A DNA stretch of 64,000 nt from Isoetes taiwanensis (taxonomy: Eukaryota > Streptophyta > Lycopodiopsida > Isoetales > Isoetaceae), in NCBI GenBank assembly GCA_021234155.1, contig JAJEKV010000065.1, positions 1-64,000 of the forward strand. The letters are read 5' to 3'. The translations under genes were made by a program, and so were the position numbers. Position 1 is the first letter of the stretch. Every line of letters begins with the position of its first letter. The notes under the pieces are model-generated. The model saw nothing but the letters and a program-made list of their open reading frames with translations. It searched no databases and had not been told where the DNA came from. Positions 13,951 through 24,660 of the stretch are shown here, piece by piece.

Positions 13951-14762
13951 TCAGCTTCTATTTTTATATATAGGAACCACCATGTTCCGACAACAATCAA
14001 GTGGAAATTCCTGTCTCATAGCCAGTGTAAATATTTTTGCAACTAAAGGATGGATACAAGTACTTGCCCATTTTAGATGCTCTCGCCTTAATCCAAAGAT
14101 ATCATGTGCTTTACCATTAGCCAAATAAGCTATACCCTCTGCCACCTCCTTTTCTGTAATGACCAGTTCTGACCTTATACTCCCTTCCTCACTGGGAATG
14201 TCTGCACTATGATATAGATTAATAATATGTCTCCAAATATCATGTGCTGCAAGAGGGATATCAACCTGTTTATTCTTTCTTAGAGCATTCCAAAAGAGCT
14301 TCGGCTCATCTAGGTATCGCAAGCATAAGAGCTGTTGCCGATTTTTAATGAATCGCCGCTTTAAACCGCATAATGCGCTTATATATTGATGCTTAAATGA
14401 GTCTTTATCACTCAAACCACTTTTCTTCCATCTGAATTTTGCCTCACGGCATTCCCTCGGTCAAACCAAGATTTGCATGGTAAACCCTTTTCGACTACGC
14501 GGAGATGTGAAAGTCTCTTGTGCCGCCTCTTCCAACACCGTGCAATTGCTTGCTTATCGTGGCCAAATCCCCATCCCAATGCAAACAAGATACTTTCAAT
14601 TCAACAAGCTTGATAGTTGGCATGCAACAATGGCCTTAACACATAAGGCTTCACAAGAATGGGGAAACAACCCCGTGATGGCTGATCCAGTAGACTAAAA
14701 GACAATCGGCCGCGGATCCGATTCAAGCTCTTCATCACCGACTACAAAATCTAATATCCCTT

Positions 14763-15206
14763 CTAGAGTCTCCTCCACCATTGCCGATAGTCCATTGTGC
14801 TTCTAGCTCGCATGTATTCTTTTAAAGTGTCCGGGAACCTACTTAATCCATTACAGATCATGAGGTTTGTGCTGTTACACGGGCTGAGAAATTGCCTACC
14901 AGATTTAGTCACTACATGATCCTTAGAATCCCTCTTCCTGCCATATAATTTCAGCTCTTCATCACTCACAGATTCTAACCACAATGGATCTTTATTTCCT
15001 GTGTAAGAAACAGCTTGTAGACACCCCGTCCTTCCGCTGAAATCCCCTGCTAGGATCACACTGCCCTTTTCCTGGTAATGCATAATATCTTGCTCCAATG
15101 CAAAGAACAAGTCATCACTAAAAGCTTCTGTCTCTGTGTATATTTTCTTATGTCTAGGAGCAAAATAACAAATAGCCATATAGTACAAAGCATGATAACC
15201 TTTCAA
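14763..15206 (-). pseudogene. LINE D endonuclease domain fragment
   Basis: A 147-codon open block from the AP-endonuclease-like (EEP) domain of LINE ORF2. It contains C-Y-F-A-P-R-H-K-K-I-Y, then an acidic helix, then V-I-L-A-G-D-F-S-G-R-T-G, matching the family's G-D-F-N motif with Asn changed to Ser. The domain normally nicks target DNA to prime reverse transcription. The N-terminal half, with the catalytic Glu, lies upstream in other frames at about 15,210-15,450. Confidence 0.7.
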
Positions 15207-15539
15207 TTCAAGCCAAATATACTAATTATTTTTGTCTTTTCTAACATCTTCTATCAAATCTCTAAAAAGCGGTCTGATATAACATGCTACTCCTCCATTC
15301 CCTGTATCTCCATCTTTAAATCTTTTATTATAAACTGAATAAATCATATCAAAGCCTTCAATGTCAGGCAAAGCATACAAATCATGTTCTTTTGTTTCTA
15401 CAAAACAAATAACATCAACATTATCTAGAATTGTCTCAGATACTAATTACCTTTATCAATGGTGAGTCTGTTTATATTCCAGACCACTATTCTAAGGCCT
15501 CCCGCATCTACCTATTCAATCACAGCCTTCCCTTCGGCC

Positions 15540-16228
15540 TACTTCACTTTCTGATTGTTTTGCCTTGCCTCTTTAAACTTAGCAATTTCTTGCTTCTTCT
15601 CAAGTATTTGGCCTTTGGTAAGATCATCGTTCACCCATACAAATTTTCCTTTCGTGTGTATCTGTGTTAGTACCGAAAACGATCTTCCCTCGTTGGCAAA
15701 CTTCACCGTAATGTGGCGTGTCCCATGATCCTTCTTTTCCAAGGAAAGCATTCACAAAATCTGCTCTAGTTATCTTCATTTCTTCGCTAAAGAATTTTGA
15801 CACTACCTCTTTTATATTCTTATTCTCCTTTTTTGTCAATCCCACAATGCGGATGTTTAAAGCTCGTTGTTTCTGTTCTTGTGTCTCTACATACTCCTCA
15901 AAAGCATTCTTTAAATCTGAAATTTCATTTTGTACCATCTCGATCCTTCACCTTCTTGCAATTCCTTGAGTTCCCTTATTTGACATGATCCATTTCTTTC
16001 AGAATTGCTGGAAATTTGCACGAAGATAATCGTTATCCGCCTCAAATTTTCGATTTGCCATCATCGACTTCTCCTCGGGATGCCGCTTCTTGTCGAAAAG
16101 CCGTTAGTTCATTCCATTTCCCAGATGATTCTCCATGTATGCCAAACCGCCCCGGATGATTCCCCATCGAAGTCGGGATTCTTTATGCTTCGTGTTATTT
16201 TCTTGGACTGTTTCTTTGGGGCAGCCAT
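15540..16228 (-). pseudogene. LINE D ORF1 (coiled coil plus RRM-like), broken
   Basis: The start at 16,228 is chosen because a basic Lys-rich N-terminus follows directly on the 5' UTR. After about 35 codons an in-frame TGA appears (near 16,100), and later blocks are open only in pieces. The 15,938-15,624 block has a predicted helical/coiled-coil stretch (D-L-K-N-A-F-E-E-Y-V-E-T-Q-E-Q-K-Q) followed by the RRM-like strand R-A-L-N-I-R-I-V-G-L. This is the layout of L1/Tx1-type ORF1 proteins, which bind LINE RNA. LINE B carries the homologous segment at 8,566-8,384. Confidence 0.65.
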
Positions 16229-16426
16229 GGTGCCGACAACAACCGGCCGAAAATCTATACCCGATCGAAAATTGCAATTACAGATACCTAAACAGATCCA
16301 AACCTGGTCATGCTATATACCTCAGAAAGGTCTCTAAATCCCAAGCACGCACTCAACTGACACTGGGAGAGAGTTATGGCCTGTTGAACCTTCACCTCTG
16401 AAACCCTAGCGGGCTCAAATAGCCTA

Positions 16427-16453
16427 TAGAGGGGGGGGGGGAGGGAGGGAGGG
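16427..16453. repeat. G-rich tract at the LINE D 5' boundary
   Basis: A run of about eleven G followed by AGGGAGGGAGGGG. It marks the approximate 5' end of LINE D and could form a G-quadruplex on the + strand. Confidence 0.85.
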
Positions 16454-16459
16454 GTCAAA

Positions 16460-17305
16460 TGAGCTCTTCTTTTCGCCACTCTAACCTAAATTATTATTTG
16501 TACTTAAACGATAGGTAAGAAAAAAATAGGCAATTCTATTTTGGCCCCTTGAATATCTCTCGAATAGCAAGGCTAGATGCAATACAAACCTTAAATCCTT
16601 GTTCCGTGCGAGGCTAATGGGGAACGAAATAGATTTCTTGAATGGATAGTGTCTCACTTGGCTATCCTAATAAATGCCAAAGATTGAAATGCCAAAGGAA
16701 TTCCAGAATGATATGGATTATTACGTAAAAAATTCTGCCCAAAGCAATATGGGAGCAAAAAAGGTTTTGGAGTTATTCGTGCAAAATCAAAAAGGAATAC
16801 CATAACCTACGCTCCAGATAGAGCTATGTTCCACCAAAAGGAAGCAAGGACAAGAAAAACTCCACATCTGTTACATAATCTAAGCCCTAGCGCAGAGCCA
16901 TATTCCGCCAAAAGGAAGCAAGAAAAAACTCCACAGCAGTTCCGGAAGAAAGACTCCACATCTGTTCCACAACCTAAGCTCCAGTGCAAAGCCACATATC
17001 TGTTCCTGCACCCACTCAATTGGCAATGCTTAACCATCGGGCCAAGAAATAGAAAGAACACGGTGAACGCGGCTTTAAATTTCTCTTCGCTCTATATTCA
17101 GTCTGCGCCCTCAAATCATTACTCTCCTGACATCTCCTGCCTTTGAAATAGAATATGTGGGGTATATACCACTTCCAGACCAACCATCCCTAGGGTTTGC
17201 CCTTCGAGCAACCCAAAAATGGCATCGCCAAGTTCCATTTTCATACTTTTCTATTTAACGAGAGCAAAGGCCATTGGGAGGTGGAAGGTTTAAGTATATT
17301 CTAGA
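16460..17305. other. Unassigned region with imperfect repeats
   Basis: No gene was recognised. Between about 16,811 and 16,992 the phrase 'ccaaaaggaagcaag' and the phrase 'actccacatctgtt' each recur, giving two or three degenerate copies of a roughly 80-bp unit. Near 17,191-17,230 a 'gggtttgccc...gcaaccc' palindrome resembles the one at 22,328-22,352. Confidence 0.5.
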
Positions 17306-17312
17306 ACATTAA

Positions 17313-17537
17313 GGGTGAGATTCCGCACAGCGGAAGGCAATTAACTTAAACTTTGCCATTAATGCTGGAACTTCCAACTCCCAGCCCTCATCTCCCTGTA
17401 GTTGGAGCATCATTTTTGGCAATTATACACTAAACTGAGCCTAATGCCAGACCTAAATTGCCGCTCTTAATTGCCATTAATGGAATCTGAGCTCCTTCCA
17501 CATTTTGCAAGATGGCTACCGTAGTGGAATCTCACCC
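17313..17537. mobile_element. Tourist-like MITE (PIF/Harbinger type)
   Basis: A 225-bp non-coding element. Its left end GGGTGAGATTCC is the exact reverse complement of its right end GGAATCTCACCC. It is flanked on both sides by TAA (17,310-17,312 and 17,538-17,540), the 3-bp target duplication typical of PIF/Harbinger elements. It has no coding capacity and would depend on a transposase elsewhere. It lies about 700 bp downstream of the DeSI-like gene's stop codon. Confidence 0.85.
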
Positions 17538-17540
17538 TAA

Positions 17541-18250
17541 GACCGAGCAGAGGGTATGCACCTATTGCAGTTGTACACCATCGAGCATTTACTAAATGGC
17601 AGGCTATAGGGGTTAACAAGGCTGGGCACTAATGGATAAATGGTACATGGATTTCATGGTTCTTGGTATTTGGAGGTGGTGATAAAGAGAATTTTCATTA
17701 AAATTATTGAGAATGCTCTGAATTGCAAGGAAGAAGATAGATGGTTATGTGGAGACTATCCCTATTAATGGCTGGAAATAGGTTGAGATCAAGTGGAAAC
17801 CAAGGTTCTTATTAGTTAAACCTTGGACCTGCTTGTGTTCAAAAACATACAATCTTTCTTTAAAGGGGAAGTCATTCTAAGCTTATAATGCATGAATAGC
17901 TTTGTCATGAAAAGATCAAATGATTGAATTTAGTAGCTTTGCAAGGCGTGGTCCTTCCATACATGATCTCTGCCAAAATAAAAATGTCCAAAACCGTCTG
18001 CAAAAATTAAAAGAAAACCACTGTTGAACTATTACTAAGTTGTATACATGGGACAAACTGATATATCCTGATATATCGCTGATATGACGACTGTAATCCA
18101 TTCATGTTGGATATAAGTGCTTTGCATGTTTGCAAAGCCAACAACTGCAGTACGCCATAGACCCCAAAGAATCTTCAATAACTGCTATTTTACAATACCA
18201 ACACCCACCATTTGGCATGTCAAACTTTCAGGTTGTGCCAATGAGCAATA
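17541..18250. other. Intergenic, downstream of the DeSI-like gene
   Basis: Contains the presumed 3' UTR and terminator region of the minus-strand gene ending at 18,252. No other feature was recognised. Confidence 0.5.
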
Positions 18251-18251
18251 A

Positions 18252-19586
18252 TTACCTTAAACGTTCATATGCTTCCTCCTTTGGTTCCAGCAATCGTGTC
18301 AAATGAGAGCCAGAAGCCTGCATGAACTTGAACATTTGCAGAAGGTTGTTTTCTCCTGCTGTATTGTCTTCCTTTTTGAACTTGAAAAAATGTGTAATTC
18401 CACCTTCTCCGGATGCGCTCTGTCCAATCATTGCTTCTGTGACCTCAGTGTCAGAAGAGCTTGAAGAGCTCCCCTTAGAAGTTACTCGACATATTAGACC
18501 ACGAACAGAGTTCTTTGGTGTTGTAGAGTCACTAAGCAAACCAGGATCTGGGCTGACAGAAGATGCAGATGTGTTTCCAAAAAGAAAACGGAATGCTTTA
18601 TTCCCTGCTGATGCAATCTCCATTTTGGCCTGTTTCAACTGCACAATTATGTAATCTAAGTCAGAAAATAAATTTCGAGAGATGCTCCAGCGCCTCAAGC
18701 AGACATACCTTCTCCATGGTGTTCCCTGCAGCTTCAAATGCAGCATCTCCAGCATTAGCGAAACGATTAACCCATCCTGGTCAATAAAAAAATTGGTATG
18801 TTAAATGGCGACTATAGGTACCAAAAAAGAACCTGTAGTAGATGATGTCTATATGTTCGTTGCCTAACTTAAATCTGAGACCTTTGAAAATGCCGATCTC
18901 ATTGGGCGCAACAAAAATAGAAGAAAAATATACATTAATGCCTATGATTGTATACCTGTCAAATATTGAAAAAACTAGGGTTGGAATAAAAATAGGGTTT
19001 CAGTCTACGATTCTTTGATTTGAAATTGAGACTCACCTGGAAGTTTCTGCACACCAAGCCGTTCGCAAAGTACTTCACAAAAGTGGTTGCAATTACGGGA
19101 TAGAAGGTCATACGTATTTCCTGGCCACTCATCACTAAGATCTGTTAGAATCTGTTTAACAGTAATTGGGGATAATCCTGTGAAACCTAGAGACACTGTT
19201 TCCCTGTAAGTATACATGGGATTTTCCTTTGGATGGCAGCTAAAAACCCCACTGCCCACCTCACAGAACCCAAAAGACCATTCTTCTCCATAGACCTGTA
19301 GAAGCAGCAAGAAATAGAAAAAACAGACATAAGGCATCAGACATGAGGCCATAAATTGAAGCTTCCAATAACAAAGATGCTATATTTCTAGCTTACAGTC
19401 ACACATTTTACCATTCACAACCCTAAATCTGTAAAAAAAAGAGGCAAGCACCTGAATAGCGCCATGGAAGATGCCACCCACACCAATGCCGTCCTTGAAA
19501 AACTTGTTTATGTTAAGAATGGTGTTGTTGGTCTTCACGGACAAGCTATTGGTCACGTCATAGACATGAAGAAGGACCTCCGACAT
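18252..19586 (-). CDS. DeSI-like PPPDE thiol peptidase (putative deSUMOylase/deubiquitinase), four exons
   Basis: Exons: 19,586-19,452; 19,295-19,037; 18,776-18,709; 18,638-18,252. All introns are GT-AG and the phases join without error (135+259+68+387 nt), giving an intact 282-residue protein. The N-terminal PPPDE fold starts M-S-E-V-L-L-H-V-Y-D-V-T. The catalytic dyad is visible: His41 in I-F-H-G-A-I-Q and Cys114 in S-R-N-C-N-H-F-C. G-W-V-N-R-F-A-N-A-G-D and a Ser-rich, variable tail follow, as in plant homologues. The family cleaves SUMO or ubiquitin isopeptide bonds; which one applies here cannot be told from sequence. The start was chosen because it is the first ATG before the conserved core. 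It resembles the Arabidopsis PPPDE family proteins from memory. Confidence 0.92.
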
Positions 19587-19861
19587 GGTGATCCGGCGGT
19601 ATGGGGCCAGAAACAGGCAGAAAAGGCTTGATTAAGAAGGGGCGGATTCAAGTGGGCGACTGATCCATTGCAAGGCCAAGGATTTGGCTAAGAAGAAGAA
19701 GCCAATCGACGAGGATTTTGATTTACTCTTGATCTGCCATGAGTCGCGGAAACGTTTGTGCTAATTTTGAAGTGTAAAGCGGAAAAGTGGACGTATATCT
19801 CATTTCTGCTGTAAATGTTAGAATGCCGTTCTGGCATCCAGGTGGCATGCTGGTGCCATCG
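19587..19861 (-). promoter_or_regulatory. Upstream region of the DeSI-like gene
   Basis: About 275 bp between the start codon and a Mutator-like element. I see no clear TATA box at a standard distance. The Mutator-like insertion defines the maximum length of the undisturbed proximal promoter. Confidence 0.35.
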
Positions 19862-19953
19862 TATCTAAAAAGAGAAATTTTTAAAAATCCCTTGTATTCA
19901 TGGGTCATGGGTATTTTCCAAATGCCCCTGTATTTCTTGAAAACTGCTACTCC

Positions 19954-19973
19954 ATAACACCCTAGGGTGTTAT
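19954..19973. repeat. Perfect 20-bp palindrome
   Basis: ATAACACCCTAGGGTGTTAT is its own reverse complement and lies about 80 bp inside the left end of the Mutator-like element. The half-site 'gggtgttA' recurs at about 20,064, and 'agggtgtt' at 20,875 outside the element. Confidence 0.9.
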
Positions 19974-20530
19974 CAAATGGACGGATCCAGATCGATCTTC
20001 ATGGTGATCGGATGGCCCAAAACTCTCGGGGCGGTGTGTTAAGGGTGATAACGCTCTGGCCCTCGGGTGTTACTTCAAAAAAAATTTTGGGGCCATCAAA
20101 ATGGCTCATGCGTGCGCGTATCTACACCTTCTTTGCTTTTATTTATAGTATTACTAATATAACAAAACAGTTTTATCCACAGAACAGAATAGAAGCACGA
20201 AAGTGTTTGATACTTATATTAGAACATGTCAACGAGGAAGTAAAGTTGATTGGTCATTCTTCAAATTGATTGTAGAATATTTCTGATATCATAGCCCAAA
20301 ATTCAGATTTCCATGAATATAATTTTTTCTTTCTTCTAGCAAACTTCCTTTGTTAGGAAATAAATGCTTGAACGGCCGCATCAAAGCAAGTATCAGCCTT
20401 TACCCAGTGAAGAAAATTTGCCCACCAATGCCAAGTTTTTTTTTGCCAATTCAACTGCTATATCCTTTGTCCTGTCCAATCATGTCAATATATCTATCCC
20501 AAGCTCAATTCTATGGCAAATCATGGATTA

Positions 20531-20683
20531 GGCTACGTTCCCATGGGCGTAACTGGATTTCGAAATTCAAAGGTGTCAACTGCAGCTTTCAGAAATCCTT
20601 GACCATTTCTGAAAACTCGAAGTCAACTTTTTCAATAACTTTGGCAATAATTTGAAGTCAGAAGGCAACATGGGAACGTCGCC
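20531..20683. mobile_element. Tourist-like MITE nested in the MULE
   Basis: A 153-bp element with ends GGCTACGTTCCCATG and, reverse complemented, GGCGACGTTCCCATG. It is flanked by TTA on both sides (20,528-20,530 and 20,684-20,686). It inserted into the Mutator-like element and is therefore younger. The ends resemble those of the MITE at 47,892-48,033. Confidence 0.85.
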
Positions 20684-20849
20684 TTACCTCTACATCTAGG
20701 ACTACCGTGGTCATGTTTTTCTTCGGATCAATCCTTTTGGAGTATTGTAGCTGTAGTAAGGGCATTTTGGCAATTTTTGGAAATACTAGGACATTTTGCT
20801 AAATACCTTAAAATACAAGGGCATTTTTAAAATTTCCCCTATCTAAAAC

Positions 20850-21465
20850 AGTCGCTTTGGGCCTATATCCATTAGGGTGTTTTAGTGTAGTTCTTGTGTC
20901 ATATGGCAATCTCAGCTACATGATTTGTTGTTCCCATTATTATTTTCACACGAACCATAACTGCATTTGAAACAATGAAGTTGCTTTAGAGTTTGTTATT
21001 TAGGGTGAATCCAAATGGCTTCTAGTCAAAGCTTTTCTGGGATTTGCTACTCTGTCACCAGAAGCCAACAATTATAGGAATGGTCTGCATTTGCTATGCA
21101 TGTGATTGTTTATGTGGCACAAGTATGAAACTCGAGTGTGATGCTAATGGGAAGCCACACTTTGTTTGCTAGTTGGGCTATTTTGCGATATCCACTTCGA
21201 TGAACTCACTCTTTAGAAAAGGCAAATAATACACTCGAATACTACAATATTTCAACAATATTGCGTATTATATAAAAAGTGCTTGCGGGTTTTTAAGCCC
21301 TGTAAAGGTGACTTGCAAGGAAAGGAGGTGGGTGAGCTGTGAAGAACGAGTTCACTATCGAGCCTTATCTCATCCCTTACACAATGTAAAAGTCCACTAT
21401 AAAACGTAAAATTGTCTTTTGTTGAAATTATGCCCATCTTGTAGTGGTATTATATTTTCATGATT
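20850..21465. other. Unassigned region
   Basis: No gene or element was recognised between the Mutator-like element and LINE E. Confidence 0.4.
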
Positions 21466-21469
21466 TTTA

Positions 21470-22300
21470 TTCAAATTCATCATCATAAAAGTTGGCCAAT
21501 GCATCCAAGTGCCTCTGCATATCATGGTATATCATATGCATATAAAAGTAAAATAAGCAAGTATCCCCGCAATTGTAGTTCCTCCTCCACCCAGGTGTCT
21601 CTGCATCCATGCCTCTAATTGATCTATATATATTTCAAACAATGTAGGGGATAAAGGGCATCCTTGCTTTACCCCAATATTTCTAATTATCTCTGCCTTA
21701 CAGGATTTATTTAGCGGGAAAGATAGACTCGCCAACACCTTCTATATAGCACTGCTATTGCATTTTTGAGCTCCTGTGGCACTCCAATGTGATCCATGTA
21801 CTCCCATATATTCCTAGTGGTCTATTGCAAATTTATTAGGTCTAAAGCTTGCCTGTCCAGATGCTCTGACATTATGCATCTCTGCCCAATCACTCTTCAT
21901 CTCTATAAGCTTGGCAAATAATGATCATTCTATAATTGCTTGGGTCATTGACATCGCCTGCTTTATGGATTAGTACCACTCTATTGACTTGCCATGTCTG
22001 AGCTATTCATCATTTTAGTGATGGTAATGGTTACTGCTGAGCCAGCCCATTTTATCATTTATGCCATTAACACAAGTGCATCAGCTGCCTTGCCACACGA
22101 AAGTGATTTAAGCCCTTCAAATATATCTGCTTCTGAAAATGTGAGAATATCACCTTGTCTGTCCATTTCCTCATGCAATCCCGCCACGCGATACAATTTA
22201 TGCAGCTGTTGTAGCAAACTATCCACACCTAAGAGACTAGTCGTTGTTTTTTGGCCTTCAATCGTCCAAAATTTCTTTGGTCGAGATAGCATGCTTACTA
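21470..22300 (-). mobile_element. LINE E fragment (linker and RT)
   Basis: Minus-strand LINE piece. The linker block at 22,292-22,059 has R-P-K-K-F-W and L-S-C-G-K-A-A-D-A. An RT block at 21,738-21,532 keeps I-R-N-I-G-V-K-Q-G-C-P-L-S-P-T-L-F. Between them, near 21,970-21,840, frames shift through the fingers region. It lacks ORF1, the endonuclease and a 3' end, so it is a short fragment of the same LINE class as C and D. Confidence 0.7.
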
Positions 22301-22327
22301 GTATGTTTGGCTTGGTATGCTCATTTT

Positions 22328-22412
22328 TGGGTTGCCCCTAGGGGGGCAAACCCTTGTTTATGTGAGCTTTTGGCATATCCTAGGTATATCCTAGAATATC
22401 CCTAGGATATGC
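22328..22412. repeat. Two adjacent palindromes
   Basis: At 22,328-22,352 'gggttgcccctag' faces 'gggggcaaaccc', an imperfect 10-bp-arm hairpin. At 22,373-22,384 GCATATCCTAGG faces a perfect reverse complement at 22,401-22,412, with a 16-nt loop. They lie between LINE E and the cluster of gene fragments. Confidence 0.85.
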
Positions 22413-22760
22413 TGATGACTGCTAAAAACCTAATGTTGGAGGTAAACGGGGCGGTTTCAGTGTTCTTGGGCGGTGTGTGGAAATCGGATAACCCAAGACC
22501 GCCATAGCTAGATAGCTAGATGCGCGACCTTTCCTCAATTTCTGGATGTTCCCCGTTAACCGGAGGGGCGATGGAAGCTCGGATTTGATGAATATGGCAA
22601 AGACAAATTGCAAGAGCGGTCTTCGAGGGGATCAATCTTTGGGTTTATCAAATGGGTCCATCGATTTGGGCATATGAAGTGGCGTAAGTCGGCCATTGTA
22701 AAATAACTATTTGCGTTTGTTTTGTAGCTTGATTCCCCAAGACTACCAAAGATTTCTTTT
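22413..22760. other. Unassigned region
   Basis: Moderately GC-rich sequence with no recognised gene, between the palindromes and the first gene fragment. Confidence 0.4.
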
Positions 22761-22940
22761 GTAGGCATTTCAAAGGTTTTAAAATTGAGGCATGGGATAT
22801 TGATAATGTTGTTTTAGACCTTGCAAAGAAGTACTTTGGCCTAGTTGAAGATGAAAATTTGAAAATAAGAGCCTGTGATGGATTAAGCGTGCTAGAGAGG
22901 ATTGTAGAGCAGACATGTGGTATGAACTTTTGTCGATAAG
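22761..22940 (+). pseudogene. Methyltransferase-like (METTL13/eEF1A methyltransferase type) exon fragment
   Basis: One frame reads H-F-K-G-F-K-I-E-A-W-D-I-D-N-V-V-L-D-L-A-K-K-Y-F-G, then L-V-E-D-E-N-L-K-I, then D-G-L-S-V-L-E-R-I before a stop. This is the layout of the second Rossmann strand and following helix in spermidine-synthase-like METTL13 methyltransferases: an acidic residue binding S-adenosylmethionine, then 'L-A-K-x-Y-F-G-x-x-E-D-x-x-L', then 'D-G'. No upstream glycine-rich motif I and no downstream catalytic half are visible, so it is a fragment. The match is from memory of the family. Confidence 0.5.
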
Positions 22941-24660
22941 TTGAAGCAGGCCTCGAAGGATCTTCTTGGTTCTGAACTTAGACAAGAAGATTCAAGCAGC
23001 ACTGTCAATGAGCAGAAGCAGATTGAAAGCATAGGCATCAAGTTACAAAATTTCAATGTTTCCAAAGAGAAGGTTATCATCTTATGCATTCGGTTTTAGA
23101 TTTTTAGTGGAAAAAATATTTTTGTGTTCCTTGCTTATTCTTTCAGCTACTTGTAATTGCAAGGCTTAAAAGAGTTAAAAGAGAGGATTTTATGTTTGAA
23201 GGCAAAGATGTGCTTCACAGCTTTGAGATTATGCAAGTCGTTACGGTTGCTGACCATGAGTCTAAGGCTTCCACAACCGCTAAGAATATGAATGATATGA
23301 ACAATGTAAGATTGTATTTTGAACGTTAAAACAAATTTTATGTATGGTGTCACTCAACAAGGTGGGTTGGGTGTTGCGCTTATTGTCGTCGCAAAGATCA
23401 AAAGCCGAAAAGGTCGTTGACCGGTTTCAATCAAGAATGGCGAGCAAAGAATCAATTGGTCGATTTGCCCAAAGAAGAACCAAGGTTGGTTGAACAAGTA
23501 TACCACGAATGTTTTCCGCCTTCTTTAGGTTATTTTTTTTTATCGCATTCTTCCAAAGTTGCATTTAAGAGTAGAGAAGTCGCAGCTTGATTCTCACCGG
23601 CCATGAAGGATTTCTTTGTAAGCCTTGATGGAAATATTTCGAAGTTGGGGCAATACATGGATGCTTCCCAAAGGACACGGATCAATCTCTTGCTGATCTA
23701 CATCAAGCTTATGAGGTTGCTATTGCTAGAGTAAAGAATAAGATTTACATAAAAATGGAACACATATTAATATTCTTTCATGATAGGATCGACGAGGCAA
23801 GACGAGAACCATTTATTGACGTAAATGCAAATCTATTGGCAGGCACTATGCATGAAACAAGAGAGTTTGTTGATCTTATCTTATCCACTCAATATCTTAC
23901 ATTATAATACTTTCGGGATTGCCGCTAGAGTGAAGAATTTAAGGGACAGACTCAATAGAGGAGACCAAAGTCCTACATCAAGGAATGACAAAGGCCCATG
24001 AAGTTATATGCAAAGCACAAGAGCGGCTCGTGACTGCATTCAATGATGAAGCGTAAGCAAATGCTCTAGAGGCCTTCTAAGCCTTTTTGGTCGCAGCATT
24101 GCAAGATGGAGGAATTGCTTCAACATTGGTATGTTGTCCGCTTTTAAAAAATGTAGATATTATTTGAATGAACCCGCTTATTCGTGTTTCAATACGCCGT
24201 GAAAGACACGGCGACTTCACACGATCAATGGCATACTACAGTTGCCTCATTGCAGAAGCTCGAAGGTGATCATGTTCCATCTGTTGTTTCAAACACGAAT
24301 TCATTGTGGACTTTATTGAGAGTAAGAGCATGTACAATAGTTCTGCTGATGCGCTTCTTTTGACATCTAGAATAACTACGATAAATTTGTTGTGTTTTAA
24401 ATCTGTGTTTTGTCACATATCTTCACAGATACCTGTACTGCTAAGAAAGAAGAAGTGAACTCCATGCAATCAAGTATGACATCATATTCTCTCGATGTTG
24501 GAAACTTAGAAGCATGCCATAAATCCAATCTTGAGGAGGTGCATAACCAAACAAGCTTTTACCTGAAGGACAAGTACCTGGACAATCATCAGGACATGGT
24601 TTGGCGCCGTGGACTGATGAGTTATACGATGCCTACACATAATCTTCTTGCCCCTTAGTT
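22935..24660 (+). pseudogene. Series of exon-like helical segments, gene not recognised
   Basis: Several short open stretches on the + strand read like exons of a charged, alpha-helical protein: V-D-K-L-K-Q-A-S-K-D-L-L-G-S-E-L near 22,933; L-L-V-I-A-R-L-K-R-V-K-R-E-D-F near 23,152; H-Q-G-M-T-K-A-H-E-V-I-C-K-A-Q-E-R-L near 23,980; V-K-D-T-A-T-S-H-D-Q-W-H near 24,200; and an 82-codon block at 24,410-24,658. Several are preceded by AG or followed by GT. I cannot name the family. A coiled-coil cytoskeletal protein is possible, but this is inference. Stops and frame changes suggest a decayed gene or captured fragments. Confidence 0.35.

Larger units (their letters stand above)
12290..16440 (-). 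mobile_element. LINE D, nearly full-length non-LTR retrotransposon
   Basis: The most complete LINE in the window, read right to left. A 5' UTR (16,440-16,229) leads to an ORF1 start at 16,228 (M-A-A-P-K-K-Q-S-K-K-I). ORF1 continues to about 15,540 with a coiled coil and R-A-L-N-I-R-I-V-G-L. The endonuclease is at 15,206-14,763, with A-G-D-F-S-G-R-T-G. The linker/fingers are at 14,415-13,951, the RT at about 13,900-13,000, and a C-terminal knuckle Y-C-K-I-C-G-K-I-K-V-E-D-E-D-H near 12,510-12,440. ORF1 and ORF2 are interrupted several times. The C-terminal H-x-C residues are partly lost. A G-rich tract abuts the 5' end. Confidence 0.8.
19871..20839. mobile_element. Mutator-like element (MULE), non-autonomous
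   Basis: A 969-bp element. Its left end AGAGAAATTTTTAAAAATCC and the reverse complement of its right end GGGGAAATTTTAAAAATGCC form terminal inverted repeats that stay alignable for about 80 bp (left 19,871-19,950, right about 20,755-20,839). It is flanked by a perfect 9-bp target-site duplication TATCTAAAA (19,862-19,870 and 20,840-20,848), which is diagnostic of Mutator-type insertion. No transposase is visible inside. It contains a 20-bp palindrome near its left end and a nested MITE at 20,531-20,683. It sits immediately upstream of the DeSI-like gene. Confidence 0.9.

Noticed and set aside
22935-24660. Kinesin-5 tail
   Set aside because: Helical, charged exons fit many coiled-coil proteins; no motor domain or diagnostic tail motif was seen.
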